Shown here piece by piece: positions 26,631 to 35,530 of a stretch of DNA of 64,000 nucleotides (the stretch's first letter is position 1; each line of letters starts with the position of its first letter). Source of the DNA: Mesorhizobium sangaii (GTDB taxonomy: Bacteria; Pseudomonadota; Alphaproteobacteria; Rhizobiales; Rhizobiaceae); contig NZ_JACHEF010000001.1 in assembly GCF_014207355.1 (NCBI RefSeq), positions 1,619,812 through 1,683,811 of the forward strand, read 5' to 3'. A program made the translations under genes and the position numbers. The notes under the pieces were generated by a model. That model did no database searches, was not told the DNA's origin, and worked only from the letters and a program-made list of their open reading frames with translations.

Positions 26631-27392
26631 TCAGCCGTTGGCCTGGGTGGTTGTTTGGCTGAAGATTGTTTCTGCATCGGCACCTGCGGGCAGGCGCATC
26701 GGCGCATCCGGCTCCGTCACGGCTCGCCATACGGCCTGCGCCACGTCGTCAGCCTGTGTTTTCTCGGTCGAGCTGCGCATCGTTGCAAAATAGTCTTGTA
26801 CGAAAGCTTCATAGGGCGCCGGGACGTTCATCCCCATGCGTGCCACGGCGTTCTTTCCAAAGGCGGTCGTCGGGGCTGAACCTGGCAGGACAAGCCGGGT
26901 ACGGATGCCGAATTGCGCCGCCTCGAGGGCGAGGCTTTCCGTGAACGCATTGATGGCGGCCTTGCTGGCGCTATAGACCGACAGTGCCGGAAACGGGCGC
27001 AGCGTGACACTGGAACTGATGTTGACGATGACGCCGGTTTGTCGCGCGCGCATGCCCGGCAGGACAGCCTGGGTCATAGCCATTGTGCCGAGGACATTGG
27101 TCTCGAAAAGTTCGCGGGCCTTGGCGATGTCTACGCCCTCCAGCACGTTCAACATGCCGACCCCGGCATTGTTGACGAGCGCATCGACAACACCGGCGTC
27201 TGCGACGGCCTGCGCGATGCTGGCTGCATCTGTGACGTCGAGCGCCAGGATTTGCAGGCGATCGTGCACCGGCATTGTGTGTGCCTGCGGGGTGCGCATG
27301 GTCGCGACGACCTCCCAACCCAGAGCAAGGAAGAGTTCTGCCGTGGCGAGACCGAAACCCGACGAAGCACCGGTGATAAGAATTTTGGGCAT
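26631..27392 (-). CDS. Short-chain dehydrogenase/reductase
   Basis: A 253-residue classical SDR with the cofactor motif TGASSGFGLATAE, the NNAGVG strand, catalytic Ser in NISSSVTLRP and the YSASK catalytic Tyr/Lys. An AGGA site lies before ATG 27392. The basic residue context after the first strand (ATMRTPQ) suggests NADPH. It is divergent from an AraC-family gene with an operator-like repeat between them, so it is probably the regulator's target. Substrate not known. Confidence 0.9.
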   Translation of the reverse strand: MPKILITGASSGFGLATAELFLALGWEVVATMRTPQAHTMPVHDRLQILALDVTDAASIAQAVADAGVVDALVNNAGVGMLNVLEGVDIAKARELFETNVLGTMAMTQAVLPGMRARQTGVIVNISSSVTLRPFPALSVYSASKAAINAFTESLALEAAQFGIRTRLVLPGSAPTTAFGKNAVARMGMNVPAPYEAFVQDYFATMRSSTEKTQADDVAQAVWRAVTEPDAPMRLPAGADAETIFSQTTTQANG

Positions 27393-27438
27393 TGATGTAT
27401 TTCCTGTCGTTGCTACGACGAGATATGGACGAAATGCC

Positions 27439-27482
27439 GGACTTCCTATATTCGTAAGTCCAAAATCTTTCAGTGAAAGTCC
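27439..27482. promoter_or_regulatory. Operator-like GGACTT/AAGTCC repeats
   Basis: GGACTT at 27439-27444 is inverted to AAGTCC at 27456-27461, and AAGTCC recurs at 27477-27482, a direct repeat of 21 bp or two helical turns. It lies between the divergent SDR and AraC genes and overlaps the start of the latter. The layout fits AraC-family binding and autoregulation. Confidence 0.5.
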
Positions 27483-28402
27483 GAATTGTGGCTATTTTGA
27501 CAACTGACCCCCTCGCCAGTGTTGTCGCGCTGCTCAAGCCGGAGCCCTCGATCGCCAAGCTTGTCAACGGCGGCGGCCGCTGGCGCGTCGAGCGGACAAA
27601 CATGGCAAGTCCGTTCTACTGCGCCATGGTCGAGGGCACTTGCCTGCTGACTATTCGGGACCGTGCGCCGCTTGTCCTTGAAGCGGGTGACTTCGTGCTG
27701 GTGCCGGAAGTTTTCGATTTCACCATGTCGAGCATTAATCCGCCGCCAAGCGGCGCCCCGCACCTGCCGCTGGAGACCGGTCCAGGCATGTTCCGCCTGG
27801 GCGAACAGGACGCACCGACCGAGGTGCGGTGCCTGGTGGGCCACTGCAGCTTTGCCTCGCCGGACCGGGAACTGCTCGTTTCGCTCCTGCCGGCGGTCAT
27901 CCATGTGCGCGCACAGGGACGCCTGATCGCGCTCGTTCAGATGATCCAGGAAGAGACGCAAAGCGATCGTGCGGCCCGCGACATGGTGCTCGGGCGGCTT
28001 TTGGAACTGCTGCTGGTCGAGGCCTTGCGCTCCGTCGAAAGCACGATGGCAGAACCCGGTTTGCTCCGTGGCCTTGCCGATCCACAACTTGCCTTGGCGC
28101 TGCGGCAGATCCATGCAGACCCCGGTGCGAGTTTGTCCGTTCAAGGCCTGGCCGTTGCAGCAGGCATGTCGCGCTCCACCTTCTTTGACCGCTTTCACGG
28201 CGAGGTCGGATCCACGCCCATGGAATATGTAGCGGCTTGGCGGATGGCAGTGGCAAAGGACATGCTGATGAGGGGAAACATCGCGATGGCCGAACTCGCG
28301 CGGCGTGTCGGCTACGGGTCGGTCAGTTCATTCAGCATGGCCTTTTCGCGGCATGTCGGAACACCACCCGGCGCTTTCGCCGCTAGACGCCAGGCCGCGT
28401 AA
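27473..28402 (+). CDS. AraC-family regulator with cupin-type sensor domain
   Basis: Up to 309 residues from the GTG at 27473; the family similarity starts at DPLASVVALLKPEPS, so a start a few codons later is possible. The N-terminal cupin_6 domain covers about 10-190. The C-terminal double helix-turn-helix (205-300) has SVQGLAVAAGMSRSTFFDRFH and the typical AraC tail GYGSVSSFSMAFSRHVGTPPG. It is likely to control the divergent SDR gene. Effector unknown. Confidence 0.85.
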   Translation: MKVRIVAILTTDPLASVVALLKPEPSIAKLVNGGGRWRVERTNMASPFYCAMVEGTCLLTIRDRAPLVLEAGDFVLVPEVFDFTMSSINPPPSGAPHLPLETGPGMFRLGEQDAPTEVRCLVGHCSFASPDRELLVSLLPAVIHVRAQGRLIALVQMIQEETQSDRAARDMVLGRLLELLLVEALRSVESTMAEPGLLRGLADPQLALALRQIHADPGASLSVQGLAVAAGMSRSTFFDRFHGEVGSTPMEYVAAWRMAVAKDMLMRGNIAMAELARRVGYGSVSSFSMAFSRHVGTPPGAFAARRQAA

Positions 28403-28519
28403 GTCGCACCTCGATCAGTTCCGAGTCGATTACCAAAATCGACGCGTATCGCTCACAGGAAGCGCGGATCCTGGGGCAAAACTTGAACGTTCGGATCAAC
28501 AATGATCCGGCAATGGGTT

Positions 28520-29524
28520 TCAGTTTACAGCCGAAATTCGCCGACCGTTCTCATCAAAGCGATGCAGGTGGAGCCGGTCAGGTGTCATGCGTAGTGTCCC
28601 TTCCTTGAGGCCATGGTGCCCTGCGAGGCGTATGATAATTTCGCCTACATCCGACTCCACATAGGCGATCGTCTCGTTGCCGAGATGCTCGGCGAAACGC
28701 AACCTGCCCGACCAGATGCCATTGGCATCGTCTACCGCAATATGTTCGGGGCGTATGCCGATCGTGGTTGCGCCTTCTGCTTTTGCGCTCTGTCCCGATA
28801 TCAAATTCATGCGCGGGGACCCGATGAAGGTGGCGACAAACAAGGTGTTCGGCGTGTCGTAGAGTTCCATCGGCGACCCGACTTGCTCGATACGTCCGGC
28901 ATTCATCACGACGATCTGGTCTGCCAGCGTCATCGCCTCGACCTGGTCGTGGGTGACATAGATCATCGTCGCGTTAAGCCGCTTGTGCAGATCTGCGAGC
29001 TCAACGCGCATTTGGGTACGCAGTGCCGCGTCGAGATTGGAAAGCGGTTCATCGAACAGGAAGACCTCCGGGTTACGGACGATCGAGCGCCCGATGGCGA
29101 CGCGCTGGCGCTGGCCGCCGGAGAGTGCCGCCGGCTTGCGTTTCAGCAGCGGCTTGAGGTGCAGCACCTCGGCAGCCGCTGCGACGCGAGCTTCACGTTC
29201 CGCCTGCGGAACCTTGGCGAGCCGCAGACCGAAGTCGATGTTCTGTTCGACGGTCATGTGTGGAAACAACGCATAGGACTGGAACACCATCGAGATGCCG
29301 CGTTTTGACGGTTCCTCGTGGGTGACGTCCCGATTGCCGATGGCGATCGACCCTTTCGTCGGGCTCTCCAGGCCGGCGACCATCCTGAGCAGGGTGGACT
29401 TGCCACAACCGGACGGACCGACCAGCACGGTGAAAGAGCCGTGAGGAATTGAGAGCGTCAGGTTGGGTATGGTCTCGACAGCGCCAAAGGTCTTGTTGAT
29501 GCTTGATAGTTCAACGTTGGCCAT
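28520..29524 (-). CDS. Sugar ABC importer ATPase, UgpC/MalK type
   Basis: A 334-residue ATPase with Walker A GPSGCGKSTLLRM, Q-loop FQSYALFPHM, signature LSGGQRQRVAIGRS, Walker B VFLFDEPLSNLDA and switch His in IYVTHDQVEAMTLAD. The C-terminal TOBE-like domain (240-334, TTIGIRPEHIAV) marks the carbohydrate uptake CUT1 class. It is the last gene of the leftward operon GH30 - binding protein - two permeases - ATPase, 40 bp after the second permease. Confidence 0.95.
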   Translation of the reverse strand: MANVELSSINKTFGAVETIPNLTLSIPHGSFTVLVGPSGCGKSTLLRMVAGLESPTKGSIAIGNRDVTHEEPSKRGISMVFQSYALFPHMTVEQNIDFGLRLAKVPQAEREARVAAAAEVLHLKPLLKRKPAALSGGQRQRVAIGRSIVRNPEVFLFDEPLSNLDAALRTQMRVELADLHKRLNATMIYVTHDQVEAMTLADQIVVMNAGRIEQVGSPMELYDTPNTLFVATFIGSPRMNLISGQSAKAEGATTIGIRPEHIAVDDANGIWSGRLRFAEHLGNETIAYVESDVGEIIIRLAGHHGLKEGTLRMTPDRLHLHRFDENGRRISAVN

Positions 29525-29564
29525 GAATTCCTCCCTTGGTTTCTTTGGTGTCCAACAGAAACAG

Positions 29565-30395
29565 TCAGCCTTTGACCGCCCCTCCCGTCAGTCCGGCAAC
29601 GATGTATTTCTGAGCCACGATGAAGAAGGCGACCGCAGGCAGGATGGTCAGCGATATGAAAGCCAGGGTGCGGTTCCACTCGGCGAGATATTCGCCTCGA
29701 AACTGCATCATTCCGAGCGGCCAGGTGAACAGTTCCCGCGAGTTGATGACGACGAGCGGCAGCAGGAAATTGTTCCAGCTTTGGACAAAGACGAACACCC
29801 CCACGGTCGCCAGGATCGGCGTCGAGAGTGGCAGCGTGAATTGCCAGAAGAACCTGACATAGCCGCAGCCTTCGACATGCGCCGCCTCGAAGAGATCCTT
29901 CGGCAACTGTTCGAAGAATGTCTTGAACAGCATGATCGAGAGCGAGAGGCCAAAAGCTGTCTGGGGCAGGATAACGGCCCAGTAGCTGTCGAGCAGTCCG
30001 AGGTCACGCACCTTGATGAACAGCGGCAGGATTGCGGTGGCGAACGGAAAGACAAGGCCCGCCAGCAGATAGGCTTGCATCATTCTCGATCCGAGAAAGC
30101 GGATCTGGGCGAAGACATAAGCCGCCGCCGCTGAGACGATCAGGGTCAGAAACACGGTCGACAGCGAGATGATCAGCGAGTTTCCCATGTAGCGCCAGAA
30201 GGCCGGATCGCCCAGCATGGCGGCGTAAAACTCGAAGTCCCATTGTTGCGGAATGCCGAAGGGATTGACGCGCAGTTCGCCATTGCTCTTGAAGCCGCCA
30301 AAGACGGCGACCGTCAACGGCCCGAGCACGAAGCCGGTGAAAAGCAGCAGGACGACGGCCTTTCCAAGCGCTGGAAGAAATCTGAACGCATTCAT
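29565..30395 (-). CDS. Sugar ABC importer permease, MalG type
   Basis: A 276-residue inner-membrane protein with six predicted helices. The cytoplasmic coupling loop EAAHVEGCGYVRFFWQFTLP is the EAA motif of binding-protein-dependent permeases. Its start overlaps the stop of the MalF-type permease gene by 4 bp, which indicates translational coupling. Confidence 0.95.
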   Translation of the reverse strand: MNAFRFLPALGKAVVLLLFTGFVLGPLTVAVFGGFKSNGELRVNPFGIPQQWDFEFYAAMLGDPAFWRYMGNSLIISLSTVFLTLIVSAAAAYVFAQIRFLGSRMMQAYLLAGLVFPFATAILPLFIKVRDLGLLDSYWAVILPQTAFGLSLSIMLFKTFFEQLPKDLFEAAHVEGCGYVRFFWQFTLPLSTPILATVGVFVFVQSWNNFLLPLVVINSRELFTWPLGMMQFRGEYLAEWNRTLAFISLTILPAVAFFIVAQKYIVAGLTGGAVKG

Positions 30396-31318
30396 GACCG
30401 GCCCCCTTTGCTTATCTGGCGTTGGTAGAGAACGGCGACAGCGACAGCAGTGACGAACAGCATGACACCGACGGCACTGCCGAAGCCGATACGCGTTCGG
30501 GTGAGACCAAACGTGTAGAGATAGGTGACAATCGTATGCGTGGAGTTGGATGGGCCACCATTGGTGAGCGGGATCACAACGTCGAAAAGTTGCAGCGAGC
30601 CGACGATGGAGAAAAACACCGACACGCCGATGGCCGAGGCGATCATCGGCACCTGAACATGGCGCACGATAGCCCAGCGCCCGCCACCTTCCAGCCGAGC
30701 GGCCTCAAGCATTTCCTTGGGCACGCCTTGCAGAGCGGCGATATAGATCATCATGTGAAACCCAAAGTATTTCCACACGATAACCAGCGTAATGGCCGCG
30801 AAGGCCCAGTGGCGATCTGCGAGGATGAAGACTGGCTCCATTCCCAGCGCATGGAAGAGAGCGGCAGCCACCCCGGTGTTGCCGTCGAACACGAAACTCC
30901 AAATCAGACCCGAAGCTACCTCGGCCAGGATGAAAGGCAGAAAGAAGATGAGGCGAAACAGCGTATTGGCAGGGGTCTTTTCGTAGATCAACAAGGCGAG
31001 ACCCAGCGCGACGGGCAGTTGAACGAAAACGGAAACCGCAAGCACGATCAACGTATTGCGCACCGCTTGCCAGAAGACGGCATGGCCAAGGGCCTGCTTG
31101 AAATTGTCCAGACCTATGAAATCGGTCGGTGTGCCGTAGCCGTCCCACTTGAACAGGCTGTAGTACGCAGCGTCGAACAGAGGTAACGCCACGAACAATG
31201 TGAAAAGCACCAGCGCTGGCGGCAACATCAGAAGGAGTGCGCTGGTTTGGCTGGTGAAGCGCCTTCCACTACGCATGCTCGGAGCCAGTCCGGGCGCAGC
31301 AAGCTCGGTCATTTTCAT
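30392..31318 (-). CDS. Sugar ABC importer permease, MalF type
   Basis: A 308-residue inner-membrane protein, N-terminal hydrophobic helix at about 28-50 and five more helices. The EAA coupling loop reads EAARLEGGGRWAIVRHVQVP. It lies between the binding-protein gene (55 bp upstream) and the MalG-type gene, with which it overlaps. It forms the channel with the MalG-type partner. Confidence 0.95.
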   Translation of the reverse strand: MKMTELAAPGLAPSMRSGRRFTSQTSALLLMLPPALVLFTLFVALPLFDAAYYSLFKWDGYGTPTDFIGLDNFKQALGHAVFWQAVRNTLIVLAVSVFVQLPVALGLALLIYEKTPANTLFRLIFFLPFILAEVASGLIWSFVFDGNTGVAAALFHALGMEPVFILADRHWAFAAITLVIVWKYFGFHMMIYIAALQGVPKEMLEAARLEGGGRWAIVRHVQVPMIASAIGVSVFFSIVGSLQLFDVVIPLTNGGPSNSTHTIVTYLYTFGLTRTRIGFGSAVGVMLFVTAVAVAVLYQRQISKGGRS

Positions 31319-31372
31319 CCTCCCTGGATGGATTGGAAGACCGGGCGCGGAGTTCGCGCCCGGCCGAAGCCA

Positions 31373-32641
31373 TCAGCGCATTGACCAGGCGTCCTGCACG
31401 GTCTTTGCAGCCGCCTCTGGCGTGACGACGCCTTGGGCCAAATCCGCGGCTACGTCTGTGACCGTGGCCCCGACATCGGATCCGAGCGCTTGATCGAGAA
31501 AGATCTGATGGAATTTGGAGACAGCGAGCGCCTCGGACATCTTGCGGAAGAAGGGATTGGCGATGCTTCCTTCCACGCCCTTGGCGATCGGTATGAAGAG
31601 GCCCTGCGCGCCCGCCAGCTTCTGATTTTCGGCGTCGGTCATGTATTTCAGGAATTCGACCGCCTCCGGTGGTGCGCCGGCAATGACCGCATAGCCGTTG
31701 ATGCCCCCGAACGTGTCGGTCGCCTCGCCGGCTCCACCTGCAACCGCGGGGAAGCTGATGGTTCCGAGCTTGTCGTCCGGAATGCCCTTGCCGCTGACCG
31801 AATTTTGCTTCTCGGTCCCGTACTCCCAGTCACCCATTAGATGAAACAGGGCCTTGCCGTCGCCGAACTGGCCCGTTGCCTGCTCGAAGGTGGTATCCAT
31901 GAAACCCGGCTCGAAGGGCTGCAGATCGACGAGTTTCTTGAAGTCCTCGCCAGCCTTCACGAAGGAGGCCGAAGCAAAACCGTCGCCTTCGCCACCCATA
32001 GCTGCGGCCATGCCGTCCTTGCCGGCCTCGCGCACCCACAGATAGCCGTAGTAGAAGTGCAGTGGCCATTTGTCCTTGCCGCCAACCATGATCGGAGTGA
32101 TGCCGGCAGCCTGTGCCTTCTTGACCGCTGTAAGAAAATCGTCCCAAGTCTTGATGCTTTCGGGGTCAACGCCGGCCTTCTTTGCGAGATCGAGATTGGT
32201 CCAAAATACCACGTCGCTCGCATTGACTGGCATGCCATAGACTTTTCCGTCGACAGTGAACGCCGACAAGCCGGCGTTCGCGATCGACGCCGACCAATCG
32301 CTGGTGACGGATGCGGAGATGTCCTGGAGAACGCCGGCTTTGGCCTGTTGCGTGAGGACGCCCCCCGCCCAACTGAAGATAAGGTCCGGCTTCTGATCCG
32401 ACTGCAGCAGCGTTGTGAGCTTCTGCTTATAGGCCTCGTTGGCGATGTATTCGAAAGCGATATCAACACCTGGATGCGACTTCTCGAAGTCTGCGACCAT
32501 TTTTTGATGGTAGGCCTTTTCGGTGTTCGGTACCTCCGGCCGAAGAACGTGGACCGTCACGTCCGCGAACGCCGTAGAGGCAAAGAGCGTCGCCAACAGC
32601 GATGCTGCCCCCAGCATGGGCAAGCCTGAAAATCTCTTCAT
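31373..32641 (-). CDS. Sugar ABC importer periplasmic binding protein
   Basis: A 422-residue SBP_bac_1 protein. Residues 1-26 are a Sec signal ending in STAFA. Mature features include YHQKMVADFEKSHPGVDIAFEY and KTWDDFLTAVKKAQAAGITPI, typical of oligosaccharide-binding proteins of the CUT1 class. The AGGGAGGAAA site before the ATG is strong, which fits the high level needed for a binding protein. The neighbouring GH30 enzyme suggests a beta-linked gluco-oligosaccharide as ligand, but that is an inference. Confidence 0.95.
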   Translation of the reverse strand: MKRFSGLPMLGAASLLATLFASTAFADVTVHVLRPEVPNTEKAYHQKMVADFEKSHPGVDIAFEYIANEAYKQKLTTLLQSDQKPDLIFSWAGGVLTQQAKAGVLQDISASVTSDWSASIANAGLSAFTVDGKVYGMPVNASDVVFWTNLDLAKKAGVDPESIKTWDDFLTAVKKAQAAGITPIMVGGKDKWPLHFYYGYLWVREAGKDGMAAAMGGEGDGFASASFVKAGEDFKKLVDLQPFEPGFMDTTFEQATGQFGDGKALFHLMGDWEYGTEKQNSVSGKGIPDDKLGTISFPAVAGGAGEATDTFGGINGYAVIAGAPPEAVEFLKYMTDAENQKLAGAQGLFIPIAKGVEGSIANPFFRKMSEALAVSKFHQIFLDQALGSDVGATVTDVAADLAQGVVTPEAAAKTVQDAWSMR

Positions 32642-32689
32642 TTCGATTTCCTCCCTATGGGGCGGAGGGCGCGTCGCCCGCCGCTTGGT

Positions 32690-33982
32690 TCAAAGAGTGA
32701 GCGTACTGATGGAAAAGGGGGCGAGGTTCACAGTTGCCGATTCACGGCTGCCCCGGACCGTGATCGTCCTCTCGGTAGCCTGCGCGTTCTGCACGACGAA
32801 GACTTCGCCGCCGTCGAGATTGCGGAAAGCCAGGGTGTTTGCGGCCATCGGGCCACCAGTCCTCAATACGGCCGCGCCAGGTCGCACGAAGCCGGCAAAG
32901 TGCTTCATCACGTAGAACTCGGGATTGAAAGTGGCGCTGCGCGTGGTGGGATCGACCGTCACCATCGCGTTCTGGCGCCAGCCCCAGGTGCTTACGCCTC
33001 CGGGCTCCAGCACCATGTTCCAGTAGAGATAAGCCTCGGCTCCGTTGCTCAGGTAGTGCTGAATCAAGTCGAAGACGTAGTGGGCTTGATCCCAACTGTT
33101 GGCGCCGTCACCGCATTCGTTCTCGGTCTGAATAATCGGCAGGTCTGGAAAAGCCTGGCGCGTTCGTTGCACGCCGTGCTTGCCAGCCCACTGGAATCCC
33201 ATCCCCTTGACGAAGGCGGCCGCAACCTGATCGGACAGGATCGTACCCGCCCAGCCGTTGAAGTCGCCGCGTTCGATCGTGCCCGCCCAGATTTCGGCGT
33301 CGAGGCCTGCAGACCTGAAGGCAGGTCCCAGATCGTCGCGGATAAAGTCGCGCATCTTCGCGCCGGTCCAAACGCAGGACGGAAATTTCTGATCCGAGTC
33401 TGGCTCGTTCTGGACGTGCACCGCATTGATCGGGATCCCCTCGTCCTCGTATGCCTTGACGAAGCGAGCGAAGTAGTTTGCATAGGCGCTGCGATAGCGC
33501 GGTTCCCAGACCAGTGTTCCATTGTTGTGCGCCCGCGGGAACTTCATCCAGGTCGGAGGGCTCCACGGCGAGGCGAAGAGATAGAAGTCGTCGCCGCGCA
33601 CCGCGCGCGCGGCCCTGATGTATGGGATCAAATATTGTCGGTCGCGGGCTATCGAGAAGGTCTCCATGGCGAAGTCCCCCTCGGTTTCGTTGTGGCTGTA
33701 CCAGCTCTCCGCATAGTCGTTGGCGCCGATCGGCAGCCGGCAATAGTTGAAGGCGCAGCCATCGGTGGAGAACAGGGCACCGAGCACCTCGCCGCGTTCG
33801 TTTTCGTCGAGATGCGAAAGGGCCTTCCACCCAAGCTCGTTGAAGCAGCCGCCAAAACCCTTGAAGTCGGGGGTGACCACGCCATCCGTCCAGACGGACG
33901 GACTGCTCGACGCCTGGTGCGCGTCGACGCGGACCATAGCCCATTGGGCGCTTGGCGAAGACGACCTCAGTTGTGGTACCAT
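32690..33982 (-). CDS. GH30-family glycoside hydrolase, cytoplasmic
   Basis: The ATG at 33982 follows GGGGAGG and gives 430 residues without a signal peptide. The (beta/alpha)8 barrel opens with GFGGCFNELGW; the acid/base glutamate is in HVQNEPDSD and the nucleophile in IQTENECGDG, the clan GH-A layout of family 30 (glucocerebrosidase, beta-1,6-glucanase, xylanase, fucosidase groups). A small beta-domain ends the protein (SISTLTL). It is the first gene of the sugar importer operon and divergent from the ROK repressor, so it probably cleaves an imported beta-glycoside in the cytoplasm. Confidence 0.85.
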   Translation of the reverse strand: MVPQLRSSSPSAQWAMVRVDAHQASSSPSVWTDGVVTPDFKGFGGCFNELGWKALSHLDENERGEVLGALFSTDGCAFNYCRLPIGANDYAESWYSHNETEGDFAMETFSIARDRQYLIPYIRAARAVRGDDFYLFASPWSPPTWMKFPRAHNNGTLVWEPRYRSAYANYFARFVKAYEDEGIPINAVHVQNEPDSDQKFPSCVWTGAKMRDFIRDDLGPAFRSAGLDAEIWAGTIERGDFNGWAGTILSDQVAAAFVKGMGFQWAGKHGVQRTRQAFPDLPIIQTENECGDGANSWDQAHYVFDLIQHYLSNGAEAYLYWNMVLEPGGVSTWGWRQNAMVTVDPTTRSATFNPEFYVMKHFAGFVRPGAAVLRTGGPMAANTLAFRNLDGGEVFVVQNAQATERTITVRGSRESATVNLAPFSISTLTL

Positions 33983-34206
33983 ACCTGCCTGTCCTCCCCG
34001 CACAGCTCCGCCGTCGGGCAAACAGGAGGCGATGCTCCGTGCCCTCGCGGGAAAGAGGCGTGCGTTGCAATAATTGGCTGCCGCTGCCGCCCCTCGGCGC
34101 CAGCAGTCGTGTAAAATCGGTCCGGAACCCCTCCCCGGGAGCGATCAGCCAGATCGTTACGCGGCTTGATCTCGTCAACGTTCATAGGGCATCATGCGCG
34201 CGCAAT

Positions 34207-34227
34207 ACTTAATTCACAGAATGAAGT
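34207..34227. promoter_or_regulatory. Operator-like inverted repeat ACTTAATTC-ACA-GAATGAAGT
   Basis: A near-perfect 9-bp inverted repeat (8 of 9 pairs) 6 bp before the ATG of the ROK gene. It is in the AT-rich divergent promoter with the GH30-ABC operon. The size and position fit an operator for the adjacent ROK repressor. Confidence 0.5.
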
Positions 34228-34232
34228 AAGTC

Positions 34233-35450
34233 ATGAGACTCAAGGCGGATCAAAATACGACACGGGCGATGAACCGGCGCCTGATCCTCAACTGCCTCCG
34301 GCGGGAAGGTGACCTAAGCCGGGTCGAGATAGCTGCGATGACTGGCCTGAGCCCGGCTGCCGTGACGGGCGTCACGGCCGAATTGATCGACGAAGGCATC
34401 GTCGTGGAAGGCAAGAGCACCCAAAGCAGCGGCGGCCGACGGCCGACACCACTCAGCATCGACTATGCCAGACATTGGTCGATTGGATTCAAGCTGACGG
34501 AGGGCCGGCTGGAGGGCACGCTCACGGATCTTTCCACCCGTGCACTAGGCGCCTTCGAGTTGTCCCTTTCTGACCACGGCCCCGTGGCCGTCGCCCATGC
34601 GGTCAAGGATGGCGTGGCCATGCTCTTGCGTGATCGGCGCGAGGGTCGACAGAAACTCGTCGGCATCGGTATGGCGATGCCGGGAATGGTCGACGTCAAT
34701 CGCGGCGTCTGCCTGGTCTCTCAGCGCCTGGGCTGGAGGGACGTGCCTATCGCGGAAATGATCACGTCACAGATCAGCGTACCGGTCTGGGTGGACAATG
34801 ACGTGAATGCGTTTGCCATAGCCCAGCAGCTCTTCGGGCACGGACGGCGACGAAATTCGGTTCTGGTGTTGATCGTGGGCACGGGTGTCGGTGCGGCACT
34901 GATCTTCAATGGTCAGATCCATCGTGGGGCGCGTTTCGCTGCCGGCGAGATCGGTTTCCCTGTCGAGGACGGTGGTGGTTCGACCGCGACTCAGGACCGG
35001 TTGGACTGGGATCGGCGTCTCACCGAACCGGCCATGGTGAGCGCGTGGATGGAGATCCGCAAGCGCTCCCGCAGGGCGCCGGCGGAGCTGCAGCAGGCCG
35101 CCGAAGCCGGCGAAGGACTTGCGCTCGACTATCTGAGCGAAGTCGGCCGTGAGATCGGTCGTCGGCTCAGCGGCCTGATCGATCTCATCGACCCGGAAGT
35201 CGTTATCGTCGGCGGAGAAGCAGTCCGCTTTGGCCCAGCGCTCATCGACCCCCTCGTTGCCACCGTCAAGGAATCCTCATTCGCAACACCGCCGCCGATC
35301 GAGATTGACTGGGACAATAACGTCTGGTCGCGCGGTGCCTCGGCGCTCGCGATCCAGCAGTTCTTCGACTTCGAAAGCATCGCTGGGTTTGAGCGCGAGA
35401 GCGGAACCCACCCAACCGGACACGAACCCTTCACCGCAAGGCGTAGGTAG
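34233..35450 (+). CDS. ROK-family transcriptional repressor
   Basis: A 405-residue NagC/XylR-type regulator. Residues 10-75 form a winged helix (NRRLILNCLRREGDLSRVEI). The ROK sugar-kinase-like domain follows, with VWVDNDVNAFAIAQQLFGHG and LIVGTGVGAALIFNGQIHRG. The cysteine-rich zinc motif that normally follows the GEIGH segment is absent; here it reads GEIGFPVEDGGGSTATQDR with no Cys. It is divergent from the GH30/ABC operon and probably represses it until sugar binds. Confidence 0.9.
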   Translation: MRLKADQNTTRAMNRRLILNCLRREGDLSRVEIAAMTGLSPAAVTGVTAELIDEGIVVEGKSTQSSGGRRPTPLSIDYARHWSIGFKLTEGRLEGTLTDLSTRALGAFELSLSDHGPVAVAHAVKDGVAMLLRDRREGRQKLVGIGMAMPGMVDVNRGVCLVSQRLGWRDVPIAEMITSQISVPVWVDNDVNAFAIAQQLFGHGRRRNSVLVLIVGTGVGAALIFNGQIHRGARFAAGEIGFPVEDGGGSTATQDRLDWDRRLTEPAMVSAWMEIRKRSRRAPAELQQAAEAGEGLALDYLSEVGREIGRRLSGLIDLIDPEVVIVGGEAVRFGPALIDPLVATVKESSFATPPPIEIDWDNNVWSRGASALAIQQFFDFESIAGFERESGTHPTGHEPFTARRR

Positions 35451-35530
35451 CAAAACGCTTAGGCGTCAAGATGAACCATCTCTCGCGCTAAAGTTAACCT
35501 GCGGGATCGCCGCGCCGGTATCGGCAGCCT

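Noticed and set aside
34166..34178. TTGAT-CTC-GTCAA near the GH30/ROK promoter as an FNR/FixK box
   Set aside because: The half-sites are separated by 3 bases instead of 4, which puts them on the wrong helix face, and the genes are sugar catabolism.
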